Assembly (NCBI RefSeq): GCF_001458175.1
Contig: NZ_CYPW01000024.1
Coordinates: 172,013-236,012 of the forward strand
Length of the DNA stretch: 64,000 nt
Direction: 5' to 3'
From: Shimia marina
GTDB lineage: Bacteria; Pseudomonadota; Alphaproteobacteria; Rhodobacterales; Rhodobacteraceae
Below the pieces are notes generated by a model. The model was given only the letters and a program-made list of their open reading frames with translations, was not told where the DNA came from and searched no databases. This document shows, piece after piece, positions 43,853 to 53,395 of this stretch (its first letter is position 1; each line of letters starts with the position of its first letter). The translations under genes were made by a program, and so were the position numbers.

Positions 43853-45255
43853 TGGCTGTTGTTCTACTTTTTGCCATGGTGATTGGCCTCTTGCTGATCG
43901 GGGTGCCGATTGCGGTCTCCCTCGGTCTCAGCTCGATCCTGTTCCTGCTGCTTTTCGGCGATGCCACGCTGGCCTCTGTGGCGGGCACGCTGTTTGAAGC
44001 CTTTGAGGGGCATTTCACGCTTCTGGCGATCCCCTTCTTCATTCTGGCCAGTTCGTTCATGACCACGGGTGGCGTGGCGCGCCGCATCATCCGCTTCTCC
44101 ATCGCCTGTGTGGGGCATCTGCCCGGCGGTCTGGCGATTGCGGGTGTGTTTGCCTGCATGATGTTTGCAGCACTTTCAGGCTCCTCTCCAGCAACGGTTG
44201 TGGCGATTGGCTCCATCGTGATCGCGGGTATGCGCCAAGTTGGCTACACCAAAGAATTTGCCGCCGGTGTGATCTGTAACGCAGGGACGCTGGGCATTCT
44301 GATCCCGCCCTCCATCGTGATGGTGGTTTATGCCGCAGCGGTGGAAGTCTCCGTGGGCCGAATGTTCCTTGCGGGTGTGATCCCGGGCCTTTTGGCAGGA
44401 CTGATGCTGATGGTGACCATCTATGTGATGGCGAAGGTGAAAAACCTGCCCAAAGGCGAATGGAAGGGCTTTGGTGAGATTCTTTGGGCGAGCCTGAATG
44501 CCTCGGCTGGTCTCTTCCTGATTGTGATCATTCTGGGTGGTATCTACGGCGGTATTTTCACGCCAACGGAGGCTGCGGCAGTCGCATCTGTCTATGCTTT
44601 CTTTGTCGCGACTTTTGTATATCGGGACATGGGGCCACTGAAAGATGAGGCCAAGCCTCAGAGCCTTCTGGAATTTTTCAAGATGTTGCCGAAGTTCATT
44701 GGCCAAACGGTTGTCTACTTCGTGCCGTCATTTTTCCATGCGGACACGCGGCATGCTTTGTTTGAAGCGGGAAAGCTGACCGTCACGCTGCTGTTTGTGA
44801 TCGCCAACGCGCTGATCCTGAAGCATGTTCTGACCGAACAGCAGGTGCCGCAGACCATCGCCAATGCGATGCTTTCGGCGGGGTTTGGCCCGGTGATGTT
44901 CCTGATTGTGGTCAATGTGATCCTGTTGATCGGTGGTCAGTTCATGGAGCCGTCAGGCCTTCTGGTGATCGTGGCGCCGCTGGTGTTCCCAATTGCGATT
45001 GAGCTGGGCATTGATCCGATCCATCTGGGCATCATCATGGTGGTGAACATGGAGATCGGGATGATCACACCGCCGGTGGGTCTCAACCTCTTTGTGACCT
45101 CCGGTGTGGCCGGGATGCCGATGATGGGCGTGGTGCGGGCGGCATTGCCGTTCCTTGCGGTGCTCTTCGTCTTCCTGATCATGATCACCTATATTCCGTG
45201 GATTTCCACTGTGCTGCCCAATGCGGTCATGGGGCCGGAGATCATCACCAATTAG
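43852..45255 (+). CDS. dctM: TRAP transporter large permease, DctM family
   Basis: This 467-residue protein has about twelve hydrophobic helices and the DctM signatures G.LGILIPPSI, GGIFTPTEAAAVA and a C-terminal MITPPVGLNLF. It forms the sodium-coupled transport channel with DctQ. The central loop (about residues 263-305) is longer than in many DctM proteins. A strong terminator follows. Confidence 0.95.
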   Translation: MAVVLLFAMVIGLLLIGVPIAVSLGLSSILFLLLFGDATLASVAGTLFEAFEGHFTLLAIPFFILASSFMTTGGVARRIIRFSIACVGHLPGGLAIAGVFACMMFAALSGSSPATVVAIGSIVIAGMRQVGYTKEFAAGVICNAGTLGILIPPSIVMVVYAAAVEVSVGRMFLAGVIPGLLAGLMLMVTIYVMAKVKNLPKGEWKGFGEILWASLNASAGLFLIVIILGGIYGGIFTPTEAAAVASVYAFFVATFVYRDMGPLKDEAKPQSLLEFFKMLPKFIGQTVVYFVPSFFHADTRHALFEAGKLTVTLLFVIANALILKHVLTEQQVPQTIANAMLSAGFGPVMFLIVVNVILLIGGQFMEPSGLLVIVAPLVFPIAIELGIDPIHLGIIMVVNMEIGMITPPVGLNLFVTSGVAGMPMMGVVRAALPFLAVLFVFLIMITYIPWISTVLPNAVMGPEIITN

Positions 45256-45304
45256 GGGAGGTAAGCGGTGCGCTTCCGCGCGCTCTTATTCAGAAAAACG
45301 CAAG

Positions 45305-45335
45305 GCGACGCTCCGATCTCGGGGCGTCGCTTTTT
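45305..45335 (+). terminator. Terminator of the TRAP operon
   Basis: An 11-bp stem (GCGACGCTCCG/CGGGGCGTCGC with one G-T pair), a short loop and TTTTT lie 50 bp past dctM. Confidence 0.9.
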
Positions 45336-45361
45336 GTTGTCTGTGTGTGCGGAAAGTTTTG

Positions 45362-45469
45362 CCTATAGCCGTTTGCGTTTGATCTGAAACGCCTGTTCGC
45401 TGCCTCTCCCTTTCGGTCGAACGCGAACAGCGATCCCTTTGCCTCATATAAAACGCAAACGGCTTTAGA
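45362..45469. repeat. Palindromic element with 14-bp perfect terminal arms
   Basis: AGCCGTTTGCGTTT (45367-45380) is perfectly inverted at 45451-45464. Extending to CTATAGCC/GGCTTTAG adds one mismatch. Inside lies a second perfect pair, CTGTTCGC/GCGAACAG. The whole ~105-bp unit is non-coding and could be a MITE-like element or a structured RNA. The rest of the 344-bp gap between dctM and tpiA shows nothing else. Confidence 0.55.
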
Positions 45470-45599
45470 AGCGGTTCAGTCAGGGGCTGGTCTGCCCTGA
45501 ACGCGCCCGCCCCAAGTGTCAGGTGTGCATGGCCCGGCTCAAGGCTAGGCCGCTGTGCGGGCGCTTTGGTGCGCCCGAACCTGTGCTGCTCAAGTGGGG

Positions 45600-46346
45600 T
45601 CAGGCCGCGTCAAGAGCCGTGATGATGGCGCCAAAATCGGCCGCCTTCAGGCTGGCACCACCGACAAGCGCGCCGTCCACGTTGGAGACGGCAAAGATTT
45701 CTGCCGCATTGCCCGGCTTCACGGAGCCGCCATAGAGCAGCGGAAGCGCGTCGCCGATGGCGGTGCCAAAGCGCTCTGTCAGGGTTGTGCGCATGAAATC
45801 ATGCACTTCGCCGATTTGCGCCAGCGTGGGCACTTTGCCTGTGCCAATGGCCCAGATTGGTTCATATGCGATCACAAGGTTCTCTGCGGTGACATCGTCG
45901 GGCAGGGAGCCTGCGAGCTGTGCGCCGATCACGGCGAGGGTGTTGCCCGCCTCACGTTCCTCAAGGCTTTCGCCAAGGCACACCACAGCGACAAGCCCTG
46001 CCTGCCACGCCGCGCGGGTTTTGGCCGCCACGTCTGCGTCCGTTTCGCCGTGGTCTTCACGACGTTCGGAATGCCCGAGGATCACATGGCTTGCCCCGGC
46101 ATCTTTCAGCATGTCAGCGGAGATGTCCCCTGTGTGTGCGCCACTTTGAGAGGCGTGGCAATCCTGCCCGCCAACAAGCACGGCCTCGCCGGCGACATCT
46201 TTGGCACGCGACAGCAGCGTAGCAGGGGGGCAGATCAACACATCTGTGTTAGCGGCCTGTGGAACCTTGCCCAAAGCCTCAAGTTCTGACAGCGCCGCCG
46301 CGGTGCCGTTCATCTTCCAATTGCCTGCTGCCAGCTTACGTCGCAT
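45600..46346 (-). CDS. tpiA: Triosephosphate isomerase
   Basis: TpiA interconverts dihydroxyacetone phosphate and glyceraldehyde 3-phosphate. The 248-residue TIM barrel has GNWKMNG (Lys near 11), the ILGHSERR His (about 93), the catalytic Glu in [12 protein letters not shown] (about 162) and the phosphate loop YGGSVKPGN. The length is normal. It is downstream of the iron-sulfur assembly genes on the same strand, probably by chance. Confidence 0.97.
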   Translation of the reverse strand: MRRKLAAGNWKMNGTAAALSELEALGKVPQAANTDVLICPPATLLSRAKDVAGEAVLVGGQDCHASQSGAHTGDISADMLKDAGASHVILGHSERREDHGETDADVAAKTRAAWQAGLVAVVCLGESLEEREAGNTLAVIGAQLAGSLPDDVTAENLVIAYEPIWAIGTGKVPTLAQIGEVHDFMRTTLTERFGTAIGDALPLLYGGSVKPGNAAEIFAVSNVDGALVGGASLKAADFGAIITALDAA

Positions 46347-46415
46347 AAATTGCCCCTTCCGAAATCGCGATTTACGCGTCAGTCATGCGGGGCAAGGCGG
46401 CCTAGGTCAAGGCCG

Positions 46416-46814
46416 TCACGTCAGTTTTGGCGCGCCGTTTGCAGCAACCTGTTCAGTCAACTCATCCATGTCCTTAAACTTGATGGATTCGCCGCATCCG
46501 CAGGCATCTGCCACATTGGGGTTGTTGAATTTGAAACCGCTTTCCAGAAGCGAAGTTTCATAGTCAATTTCTGTGCCAAAGAGGAACATCTGGGCCATGG
46601 GCGCGATCATGACAATGGCGCCGTCCTGTTCCACCACCTCATCATGCGGGTCGCGGTCGGTCACGTAGTCCATGGTGTATTCCATGCCCGCGCAGCCGCC
46701 TTTCTTGACGCCGATCCGCAGACCGGCGTGGCCTTCTTTGGACATAAGGCGCGCGATCTGCTTGGCGGCAGTTGGCGTCATTGTCACAGCTTGTTTTCCG
46801 GGAATGCCAAACAT
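46416..46814 (-). CDS. A-type iron-sulfur carrier (IscA/SufA/ErpA family)
   Basis: This 132-residue protein has the three ligand cysteines of A-type carriers: Cys41 in KKGGCAGMEY and Cys105/Cys107 in ACGCGES. Such proteins carry [2Fe-2S] or [4Fe-4S] clusters from the Suf or Isc scaffold to targets. The sufT-like gene lies 28 bp upstream on the same strand, so the pair is an operon in Fe-S maturation. Which of the SufA, IscA or ErpA roles it plays cannot be told. Confidence 0.93.
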   Translation of the reverse strand: MFGIPGKQAVTMTPTAAKQIARLMSKEGHAGLRIGVKKGGCAGMEYTMDYVTDRDPHDEVVEQDGAIVMIAPMAQMFLFGTEIDYETSLLESGFKFNNPNVADACGCGESIKFKDMDELTEQVAANGAPKLT

Positions 46815-46842
46815 CAGCTTTCCTTTCTAACGAATTGGAATA

Positions 46843-47217
46843 TCACATGAAGCCCAATTCAAGCCGGGCTTCGTCGCTCATCATTTCCATGCCCCAAGGG
46901 GGGTGCCAGACCAGCGCCACTTCGACAGTGCGTACGCCGCCCACACCGGCCACAGCTTCCTGAACCCAGCCTGGCATTTCACCTGCCACAGGGCAACCCG
47001 GCGCTGTAAGGGTCATGATCACATTCACGTCGTTTTCCGCATTGATCTCGACCGTGTAGATCAGGCCAAGATCATAGATGTTTACCGGGATTTCCGGATC
47101 GTACACGCTGCGGCAGGCTTCAACAATCTGCTCGTGCAGGGGGTGATCAACACTGGAGGGCGCAATCAATGGGGTGCCTTCGACCGGTTCCACGGCGGGA
47201 TCTGGAGCTTGAGTCAT
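46843..47217 (-). CDS. SufT-like MIP18-family Fe-S assembly protein
   Basis: This 124-residue protein has the DUF59/MIP18 fold: CRSVYDPEIPVNIYDLGLIY, a TLTAPGCPVAGEM segment with the conserved Cys, and a C-terminal VALVWHPPWGMEMMSDEARLELG. SufT members help mature [4Fe-4S] proteins. The ATG at 47217 fits the family; the frame runs on far upstream without support. It is followed closely by the A-type carrier gene. Confidence 0.92.
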   Translation of the reverse strand: MTQAPDPAVEPVEGTPLIAPSSVDHPLHEQIVEACRSVYDPEIPVNIYDLGLIYTVEINAENDVNVIMTLTAPGCPVAGEMPGWVQEAVAGVGGVRTVEVALVWHPPWGMEMMSDEARLELGFM

Positions 47218-47342
47218 AGTCTGTCCTACAAAAATCCTGAGTTTTTCATATAGGAAAACTTGCCTGCCACGTCCAGAGGGGAGCGTGTGTGAATTCCGTC
47301 TGCGTTTGGGCGGTGTTTTGCGCTGACGCTGGCGGTCGGCGA

Positions 47343-47405
47343 GGCTCAGCGCAGCTGAGCCGGGCCCAACCCCGCACAAGCAGCCTTGGCTGCGCGGATG
47401 CGGGG
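47343..47405. other. Structured intergenic element upstream of the sufT-like gene
   Basis: Two hairpins stand side by side: GGCTCAG/CTGAGCC (47343-47361), then CCCCGCA/TGCGGGG (47370-47405) enclosing CAGCC/GGCTG. It lies between nfeD and the sufT-like gene. It may end the nfeD transcript on the minus strand, or be a dispersed GC-rich repeat. Confidence 0.45.
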
Positions 47406-47426
47406 GCGGGAGGGTGTCTTTGTGGG

Positions 47427-47702
47427 TCAGTCGTTGATGTCGTGATGAAATTTTTTGACCTGTCCGCCGGGAAGGGAGAACACACGCCGCAGCAACAGCC
47501 AGCTCGCGAGGCTGAGGACGGCAAAACCTAGGAGGATGACCGGTAGGGAGAGCGCCTGCAGCGGCGTCAACAGTGCGAGCCCCACAAGCGCTGCTCCGGC
47601 GGCAAAACCGAGAAAGATAAATCCCGGTGCAAGTACTTCCAGAATGGCGAGCACAAGCGCGAACGCGAGCCAGACCCACCAGACAACCAGATAATCCGTC
47701 AT
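47427..47702 (-). CDS. NfeD-like membrane protein (short form)
   Basis: This 91-residue product has two or three hydrophobic helices (about 5-25, 28-45 and 50-68) and a short cytoplasmic end. It resembles the short NfeD1b type that lacks both the protease and most of the OB domain; PGFIFLGFAAGAALVG is typical. Such proteins are paired with SPFH proteins. The start is 3 bp from the stop of the SPFH gene, so they are one operon. Confidence 0.85.
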   Translation of the reverse strand: MTDYLVVWWVWLAFALVLAILEVLAPGFIFLGFAAGAALVGLALLTPLQALSLPVILLGFAVLSLASWLLLRRVFSLPGGQVKKFHHDIND

Positions 47703-47705
47703 GCG

Positions 47706-48590
47706 TTATCCTTTCAGCAGTTTGAAGGCGTCACCAAAGGCTTCCAGCGCGGCGGCAGGCAGGACAATTGTCTGTTTGCCATCCCCATTGCCCAGTGCAT
47801 TGAGCGCCTCAACCTGTTTTAGAGCCACTTGATATTGCGCCGCTTCCAGACCGTTTTCCTTGATGGCTTGTGCCACAACGCCGGTGGCATAGGCTTCTGC
47901 CTCAGCACCGATGCGACGGGCTTTGGCGGTTTGTTCGGCCGCATAGAGTTCGGCGTCCGCCTGAAGTTCCACAGCGCGTTTTTGGCCTTCGGCTTCTGTC
48001 ACCTGTGCGCGGCGGGCGCGTTCGGCGTTGAGCTGTTGCAACATGGCGTCGCGGGTGGCCTGATCCAGATTCACATCCAGAATTTCAGCGCGCGTGACCT
48101 CGATCCCCCAATCATCCACGGCGGTTTCGACGCTGGATTGAATGGAGGCGATCAGATTGGCCCGGTTGGATTGCACTTCGTCCAGATCCATTTTGCCGAT
48201 TTCGGCACGCACGATCCCGGCCACGGTGGTGGCAATGGCCCCATCCACGTCCCGGATGCGGTAAACGGTCTTTTCCGGCTCCAGAATGCGATAGAAAACC
48301 GATGTGTCGATCTGCACGAGCACGTTGTCTTTGGTGATGGCGTCCTGTGTGGCGTTGGGCAACTGGCGCTCCAGAATGGAGATCTGGTGACGCACCACAT
48401 CCAGAAATGGCACCACAAAGTTGATGCCAGGGCCCAGCACCGAATGCAGGCGGCCAAAACGCTCCACCACATGTTTTTCGGATTGAGGCACAATGCGCAC
48501 CCCTTTGAGGACCACGACAATCAGGAAGACCGCCGCCAGAAGGATCACGATGTTTTCGCTCAAAAGCCCCAGGATCAGGTCTTCGCTCAT
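47706..48590 (-). CDS. SPFH/band 7 protein (QmcA/stomatin-like)
   Basis: This 294-residue protein has one N-terminal membrane helix (about 13-30), the SPFH domain (about 32-190: [29 protein letters not shown]..., [19 protein letters not shown]......I...V...IR..IG.MDLDEV) and a C-terminal Ala/Glu coiled coil. Such proteins form large rings or cages around membrane proteases and lipid microdomains. The NfeD-like gene follows, the normal partner. It is divergent from tgt with a 129-bp gap. Confidence 0.94.
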   Translation of the reverse strand: MSEDLILGLLSENIVILLAAVFLIVVVLKGVRIVPQSEKHVVERFGRLHSVLGPGINFVVPFLDVVRHQISILERQLPNATQDAITKDNVLVQIDTSVFYRILEPEKTVYRIRDVDGAIATTVAGIVRAEIGKMDLDEVQSNRANLIASIQSSVETAVDDWGIEVTRAEILDVNLDQATRDAMLQQLNAERARRAQVTEAEGQKRAVELQADAELYAAEQTAKARRIGAEAEAYATGVVAQAIKENGLEAAQYQVALKQVEALNALGNGDGKQTIVLPAAALEAFGDAFKLLKG

Positions 48591-48719
48591 CTATATGCAC
48601 TCCAGAAAATGGTTGTATTTCTATGGTTTGCAATATGGCGATTGGCGGGTGTTTTACAAGCTCTGCCTGAGCGCGTAGAGAGGGGGAAAATAGCCACAAT
48701 CTTCCCGATCAAAAGGCGC

Positions 48720-49853
48720 ATGATGTCTCAGAAGTTTTCCTTTTCGCTCAATGCCACCGACGGCAAGGCCCGCACCGGGGTGATTTCCACGCCGCGTGGC
48801 GATATTCGCACGCCGGCCTTTATGCCGGTGGGCACGGCGGCGACGGTGAAAGCAATGATGCCAGAAAGCGTGCGCGCCACGGGGGCGGATATCTTGTTGG
48901 GCAACACCTATCATCTGATGTTGCGGCCCACGGCAGAGCGGATTGATCGGCTGGGCGGTTTGCATAAGTTCATGAACTGGGAGCGGCCTATTCTGACGGA
49001 CAGCGGGGGGTTTCAGGTGATGAGCCTTGCCGGGCTGCGCAAGCTGACCGAAGAGGGCGTGACGTTCAAAAGCCATATTGATGGCTCCAAACACGCGCTA
49101 ACACCGGAACGCTCCATGGAGATCCAGAAGCTCTTGGGCAGTGATATTGTCATGTGTTTTGACGAATGTCCGGCCCTGCCTGCGGATCGGGACCGGATTG
49201 CAGAGAGCATGCGCCTGTCGATGCGTTGGGCGCAGCGGTCGCGTGACGCTTTCGGGGATCGCCCCGGGCATGCGCTCTTTGGTATTCAGCAGGGTGGTCT
49301 TGAGCAGGATTTCCGCGAAGAGAGTGCTGAGGCGCTTAAAGAGATCGGCTTTGACGGCTATGCGGTGGGCGGTCTTGCGGTTGGGGAAGGGCAGGAGGCC
49401 ATGTTTGGCTGTCTGGATTACGCGCCGGATATGTTGCCTGTGGACAAGCCGCGCTATCTCATGGGGGTGGGTAAACCCTCTGACATTGTGGGCGCGGTCA
49501 AACGCGGCATCGACATGATGGATTGTGTGCTGCCCAGCCGCTCTGGCCGCACAGGGCAGGTGTTTACGCGCCGCGGGGTCGTGAACATCAAAAACGCGCG
49601 CCATGCGGATGACCCGCGGCCACTGGATGAGGCCTGCACCTGTCCGGCGTGTCAGAATTATTCCCGCGCCTATCTGCACCATGTGTTCCGCAGCAACGAG
49701 ATGATCTCCGGCATGCTGCTCACCTGGCACAACCTGCATTACTTCCAGCAGATCATGCAGGAGATGCGGGATGCGATTGCCGCAGGTACGTTTGACGCTT
49801 GGGAAAAACAGTTCCAAGAGATGCAGGCTCAGGGCGATATCGAGCCGCTTTGA
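48720..49853 (+). CDS. tgt: Queuine tRNA-ribosyltransferase
   Basis: Tgt exchanges guanine 34 for preQ1 in tRNAs with GUN anticodons. The 377-residue TIM barrel shows the proton-acceptor Asp in [13 protein letters not shown], the FDECPALP loop, the nucleophile Asp in [17 protein letters not shown], and the zinc ligands CTCPAC...H. Two ATG codons (48720, 48723) lie 4 bp after AAAAGG. The long frame upstream of this point is the antisense of the SPFH gene and is not coding. Confidence 0.96.
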   Translation: MMSQKFSFSLNATDGKARTGVISTPRGDIRTPAFMPVGTAATVKAMMPESVRATGADILLGNTYHLMLRPTAERIDRLGGLHKFMNWERPILTDSGGFQVMSLAGLRKLTEEGVTFKSHIDGSKHALTPERSMEIQKLLGSDIVMCFDECPALPADRDRIAESMRLSMRWAQRSRDAFGDRPGHALFGIQQGGLEQDFREESAEALKEIGFDGYAVGGLAVGEGQEAMFGCLDYAPDMLPVDKPRYLMGVGKPSDIVGAVKRGIDMMDCVLPSRSGRTGQVFTRRGVVNIKNARHADDPRPLDEACTCPACQNYSRAYLHHVFRSNEMISGMLLTWHNLHYFQQIMQEMRDAIAAGTFDAWEKQFQEMQAQGDIEPL

Positions 49854-49872
49854 GCCATTTATGGAGTGTTTT

Positions 49873-50547
49873 TTGACCAAGGTGATACGTTTAGGAGTGC
49901 TGTTAAGTCTGTCCTGTCTGGTTTTGGCAGCCTGTCTTGGTGGGGGCACTCCTCAGAGCCCTCCGACCCAACCAGCGCCAGAGGTCTTGGCTGATCCGTT
50001 CTCCTTTTGGACCCGAGCAGGAAATGTGCCATTTCGCTTGAAAGATGGCAGTCGAGCGGGGAGCGTGGGCGTCTCGGTGCGGGCGACAGATGCGTCTAAA
50101 GACTTGAAACGCATTTACTATACCGTGGAACTTGATCACTACGGTGGCATTGCTGTGGCGCGGGAGAATAAAATTCTGCCAGCCTACTTGAGCGCAATCC
50201 CGGATTCTCTTGTGTCGCATGCGCACTACAATATTCTCATCGAAAGGGCGGATGAGAGTTTGCTTTTGTTGGCGACTGCAGTTTCCCAAGTGACAATCTG
50301 CGTTGATGGGCAAGTGCAGGTGGATGACCGTAATCGGCAACGAGCCTCTTTGAGCGCCGAACAATCTGCGCGCGTCGTTGAAGTGTCTGGTGGTAATTTG
50401 GATGCGATCCTAGGGCTAAGCAATGCGGAGCTTAAACGCGCCGGATATGGCGATTTGCTGTCTGAAGCCGAAGATATTCCCGTAATAAATTTCAGAAGAT
50501 ACCAAAAGGGCTACGTTGATATCTATCTGATGTGTCAGCTCGGGTGA
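49873..50547 (+). CDS. Hypothetical lipoprotein after tgt
   Basis: The product is 224 residues from a TTG at 49873, favoured by TGGAG 7 bp upstream; an ATG at 49861 lacks a ribosome site. It begins MTKVIRLGVLLSLSCLVLAAC with a lipobox (LAAC), then a Gly/Pro linker and a domain of ~180 residues. The latter is mixed alpha/beta and I do not recognise it (contains YYTVELDHYGGIAVARENK). It lies 19 bp after tgt and could be read through from it. The slightly lower GC compared with tgt is noted. Confidence 0.7.
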   Translation: MTKVIRLGVLLSLSCLVLAACLGGGTPQSPPTQPAPEVLADPFSFWTRAGNVPFRLKDGSRAGSVGVSVRATDASKDLKRIYYTVELDHYGGIAVARENKILPAYLSAIPDSLVSHAHYNILIERADESLLLLATAVSQVTICVDGQVQVDDRNRQRASLSAEQSARVVEVSGGNLDAILGLSNAELKRAGYGDLLSEAEDIPVINFRRYQKGYVDIYLMCQLG

Positions 50548-50688
50548 TTGAGATTGGCCGCTTTGGGGGCGACGTCTGCTGTGCAAACAGAATGCGAAGA
50601 AACCCAAAATATTTTGCCTTCTATCCCTTTTCCCGCCTTGTTCCTCACCTTCTGTAAAGGCATTGTGTGCTCCAACAAAGAAAACGCA

Positions 50689-50717
50689 GTTGAAAGCGGG
50701 TGCGCGTGCCCCCAAAT
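50689..50717 (+). promoter_or_regulatory. Candidate heat-shock (RpoH) promoter of lon
   Basis: GTTGAAA, a 13-bp spacer and CCCCCAAAT match the sigma-32 consensus (CTTGAAA-N11-16-CCCCATNT) well, 82-110 bp upstream of lon. lon is a classical heat-shock gene. The other ~140 bp of the tgt-side gap show nothing. Confidence 0.55.
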
Positions 50718-50798
50718 CAATAAGCCGAGGAAACGGAAAGCGTCCGAGAGGTTGCCACATGTGGGACCTGTGTCGCTTTGCTAGAACAAGGAAAACTC

Positions 50799-53201
50799 AT
50801 GCAAGAGCCCCTCAACACATCTTATCCTGTGCTGCCACTGCGCGATATTGTGGTCTTCCCACATATGATCGTGCCGCTGTTTGTGGGCCGGGAGAAATCG
50901 GTTCGCGCGCTGGAAGAGGTGATGGCCGATGACAAGCAGATTCTGCTGTCCAGCCAGATTGACCCTTCTGAGGACGATCCCAACATTGATGGCATCTATC
51001 GCACCGGTGTGCTCGCCAATGTGCTGCAGCTGCTGAAACTTCCTGATGGCACCGTGAAAGTGTTGGTGGAAGGCCAAAGCCGTGTGACCATTACCGATTT
51101 TCTGGAAAACGACGATTATTTCGAAGCGACCGCGGAACATCTTGAGGAGATGCCGGGGGATGCGGCCACCATTGAAGCGCTGTTGCGCACGGTTGGCGAT
51201 GAGTTTGAGCGCTATTCCAAGGTCAAGAAAAACATCCCAGAAGAAGCTCTGAGTGCTGTTGAAGAAGCCAATGAACCCGCGCGTCTGGCCGATTTGGTGG
51301 CCGGTCATCTGGGCATTGAAGTCAACGAGAAGCAGGAGCTTCTGGAAACGCTGTCGGTGAGCGAGCGTCTGGAGAAGGTCTATGGTCTGATGCAGGGCGA
51401 GATGAGCGTTCTGCAGGTTGAGAAGAAGATCAAGACCCGGGTCAAAACTCAGATGGAGAAGACCCAGCGCGAATATTACCTGAATGAGCAGATGAAGGCC
51501 ATTCAGAAGGAACTTGGCGACGGGGAAGAGGGCGAAGGCGAAATTGCCGAGCTCGAAGAAAAGATCTCCAAAACCAAGCTTTCCAAAGAAGCCAAGGAAA
51601 AGGCCGACGCAGAACTCAAAAAGCTCAAGAACATGAGCCCCATGAGCGCTGAGGCCACCGTGGTGCGCAACTATCTGGATTGGATGCTCTCCATTCCATG
51701 GGGCAAGCGCGGCCGTGTGAAGAAAGATCTCAAAGGCGCGCAAGCGGTTCTGGATAAGGATCACTACGGTCTGGAGAAGGTGAAAGAACGCATTGTCGAG
51801 TATCTCGCGGTGCAGCAGCGTTCTTCCAAGCTCAAAGGGCCTATTCTGTGCCTTGTTGGCCCTCCGGGTGTGGGTAAAACCTCGCTGGGCAAATCTGTGG
51901 CCAAAGCGACCGGTCGTGAGTTCATCCGTATCAGTCTTGGCGGCGTGCGTGATGAAAGCGAAATCCGCGGCCACCGCCGGACGTATATTGGCTCCATGCC
52001 GGGTAAGATCATTCAGGCGCTGAAAAAGGCCAAAACCACCAATCCGCTGATCCTGCTCGATGAAATCGACAAGATGGGGCAGGACTTCCGCGGCGATCCG
52101 GCCTCTGCGATGCTCGAAGTGCTTGATCCGGAGCAGAACGGCAGCTTTGTGGATCACTACCTTGAGGTGGAATATGATCTCTCCAACGTGATGTTCCTGA
52201 CCACGGCGAACTCCTACAACATGCCGGGGCCACTGCTTGACCGGATGGAGATCATTTCGCTGGCGGGTTACACCGAGGACGAAAAGCGCGAGATTGCACG
52301 TCAGCACCTGATCGACAAGCAGATCAAGAACCACGGCCTGAAAAAGGGCGAGTTCGAAGTCTCTGATGAGGCGCTGCAGGAGGTTATCCGCACCTACACC
52401 CGTGAAGCGGGCGTGCGGAACCTTGAGCGTGAACTGGCGAAACTGGCACGTAAGGCGGTGACCAAGATCGTCAAAGGCGAGGAAGACACTGTCGCGGTGA
52501 CAGAGGATAACCTTGATGACTTCTTGGGTGTGAAGAAATACCGCTATGGTCTTGCCGAAGAAGAGCATCAGGTGGGGGTTGTCACCGGTCTGGCCTGGAC
52601 CAGTGTGGGCGGCGACCTGCTGCATATCGAAGGTCTGAAACTGCCCGGTAAGGGCCGGATGAAGACCACCGGTAAGCTGGGCGATGTGATGAAAGAATCC
52701 ATCGACGCGGCCAGCTCTTATGTGCGTTCCATCAGCCCGCAGATCGGCGTGAAGCCCACGGTCTTTGATAAGATCGACATCCACGTGCACGTGCCAGATG
52801 GCGCAACGCCCAAGGATGGTCCCTCTGCAGGTCTCGCTATGGTGACCTCGATTGTTTCTGTGTTGACCGGTATTCCGGTGCGCAAGGATATTGCGATGAC
52901 CGGCGAGGTTTCCTTGCGCGGCAACGCGATGCCAATTGGCGGCCTTAAAGAAAAGCTTCTGGCGGCGCTGCGCGGTGGGATCAAAACGGTGCTGATCCCG
53001 CAGGACAATGAAAAGGATCTGGCGGATATTCCGGACAATGTGAAGGATGGTCTGGAGATCATCGCGGTCAAACACGTGTCTGAGGTGCTCAAGCTTGCCC
53101 TGATCGAAGAACCAGAAGCGATTGAGTGGGACGAGGCGGCCGAAGAGGCTGCGGCTGCGGCTCTGAAGAAAGAAGAGGGTGCTGGCGCAACCGCGCATTG
53201 A
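50799..53201 (+). CDS. lon: ATP-dependent Lon protease
   Basis: Lon is a homohexameric cytoplasmic AAA+ protease that degrades misfolded and regulatory proteins. The 800-residue chain has the N-terminal substrate domain ([20 protein letters not shown]), the Walker A GPPGVGKT (354-361), Walker B (ILLDEIDKM), and the catalytic dyad Ser676 in DGPSAG with a Lys in the following KLLAALRGG-type segment. The ATG at 50799 follows AAGGAAAA. A heat-shock-type promoter precedes it, and a terminator follows. Confidence 0.98.
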   Translation: MQEPLNTSYPVLPLRDIVVFPHMIVPLFVGREKSVRALEEVMADDKQILLSSQIDPSEDDPNIDGIYRTGVLANVLQLLKLPDGTVKVLVEGQSRVTITDFLENDDYFEATAEHLEEMPGDAATIEALLRTVGDEFERYSKVKKNIPEEALSAVEEANEPARLADLVAGHLGIEVNEKQELLETLSVSERLEKVYGLMQGEMSVLQVEKKIKTRVKTQMEKTQREYYLNEQMKAIQKELGDGEEGEGEIAELEEKISKTKLSKEAKEKADAELKKLKNMSPMSAEATVVRNYLDWMLSIPWGKRGRVKKDLKGAQAVLDKDHYGLEKVKERIVEYLAVQQRSSKLKGPILCLVGPPGVGKTSLGKSVAKATGREFIRISLGGVRDESEIRGHRRTYIGSMPGKIIQALKKAKTTNPLILLDEIDKMGQDFRGDPASAMLEVLDPEQNGSFVDHYLEVEYDLSNVMFLTTANSYNMPGPLLDRMEIISLAGYTEDEKREIARQHLIDKQIKNHGLKKGEFEVSDEALQEVIRTYTREAGVRNLERELAKLARKAVTKIVKGEEDTVAVTEDNLDDFLGVKKYRYGLAEEEHQVGVVTGLAWTSVGGDLLHIEGLKLPGKGRMKTTGKLGDVMKESIDAASSYVRSISPQIGVKPTVFDKIDIHVHVPDGATPKDGPSAGLAMVTSIVSVLTGIPVRKDIAMTGEVSLRGNAMPIGGLKEKLLAALRGGIKTVLIPQDNEKDLADIPDNVKDGLEIIAVKHVSEVLKLALIEEPEAIEWDEAAEEAAAAALKKEEGAGATAH

Positions 53202-53227
53202 GCAGCCTGTTCAGCATGATTTAGAAA

Positions 53228-53256
53228 AGCGCGCCGGGTCTCTGGCGCGTTTTTTT
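53228..53256 (+). terminator. Terminator of lon
   Basis: CGCGCC/GGCGCG pair around an 8-nt loop, with a flanking AAAG and a run of seven T, 26 bp past the stop. Confidence 0.85.
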
Positions 53257-53395
53257 GTGACTGATCGATTATTGCGTCTCGAGTCAAAATTTAGGAAAAA
53301 TCCTAATGATTTTAGTCTTTAAGCCGGCAGAGCCCGTGTAGGTTTCATTAATCATATTCCGGCATCCAAGAGGGGTAACGACCATAGGAGCCAGA

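Noticed and set aside
50548-50784. A 78-codon plus-strand frame before lon
   Set aside because: No ribosome site, and it runs over the likely heat-shock promoter; composition is not protein-like.
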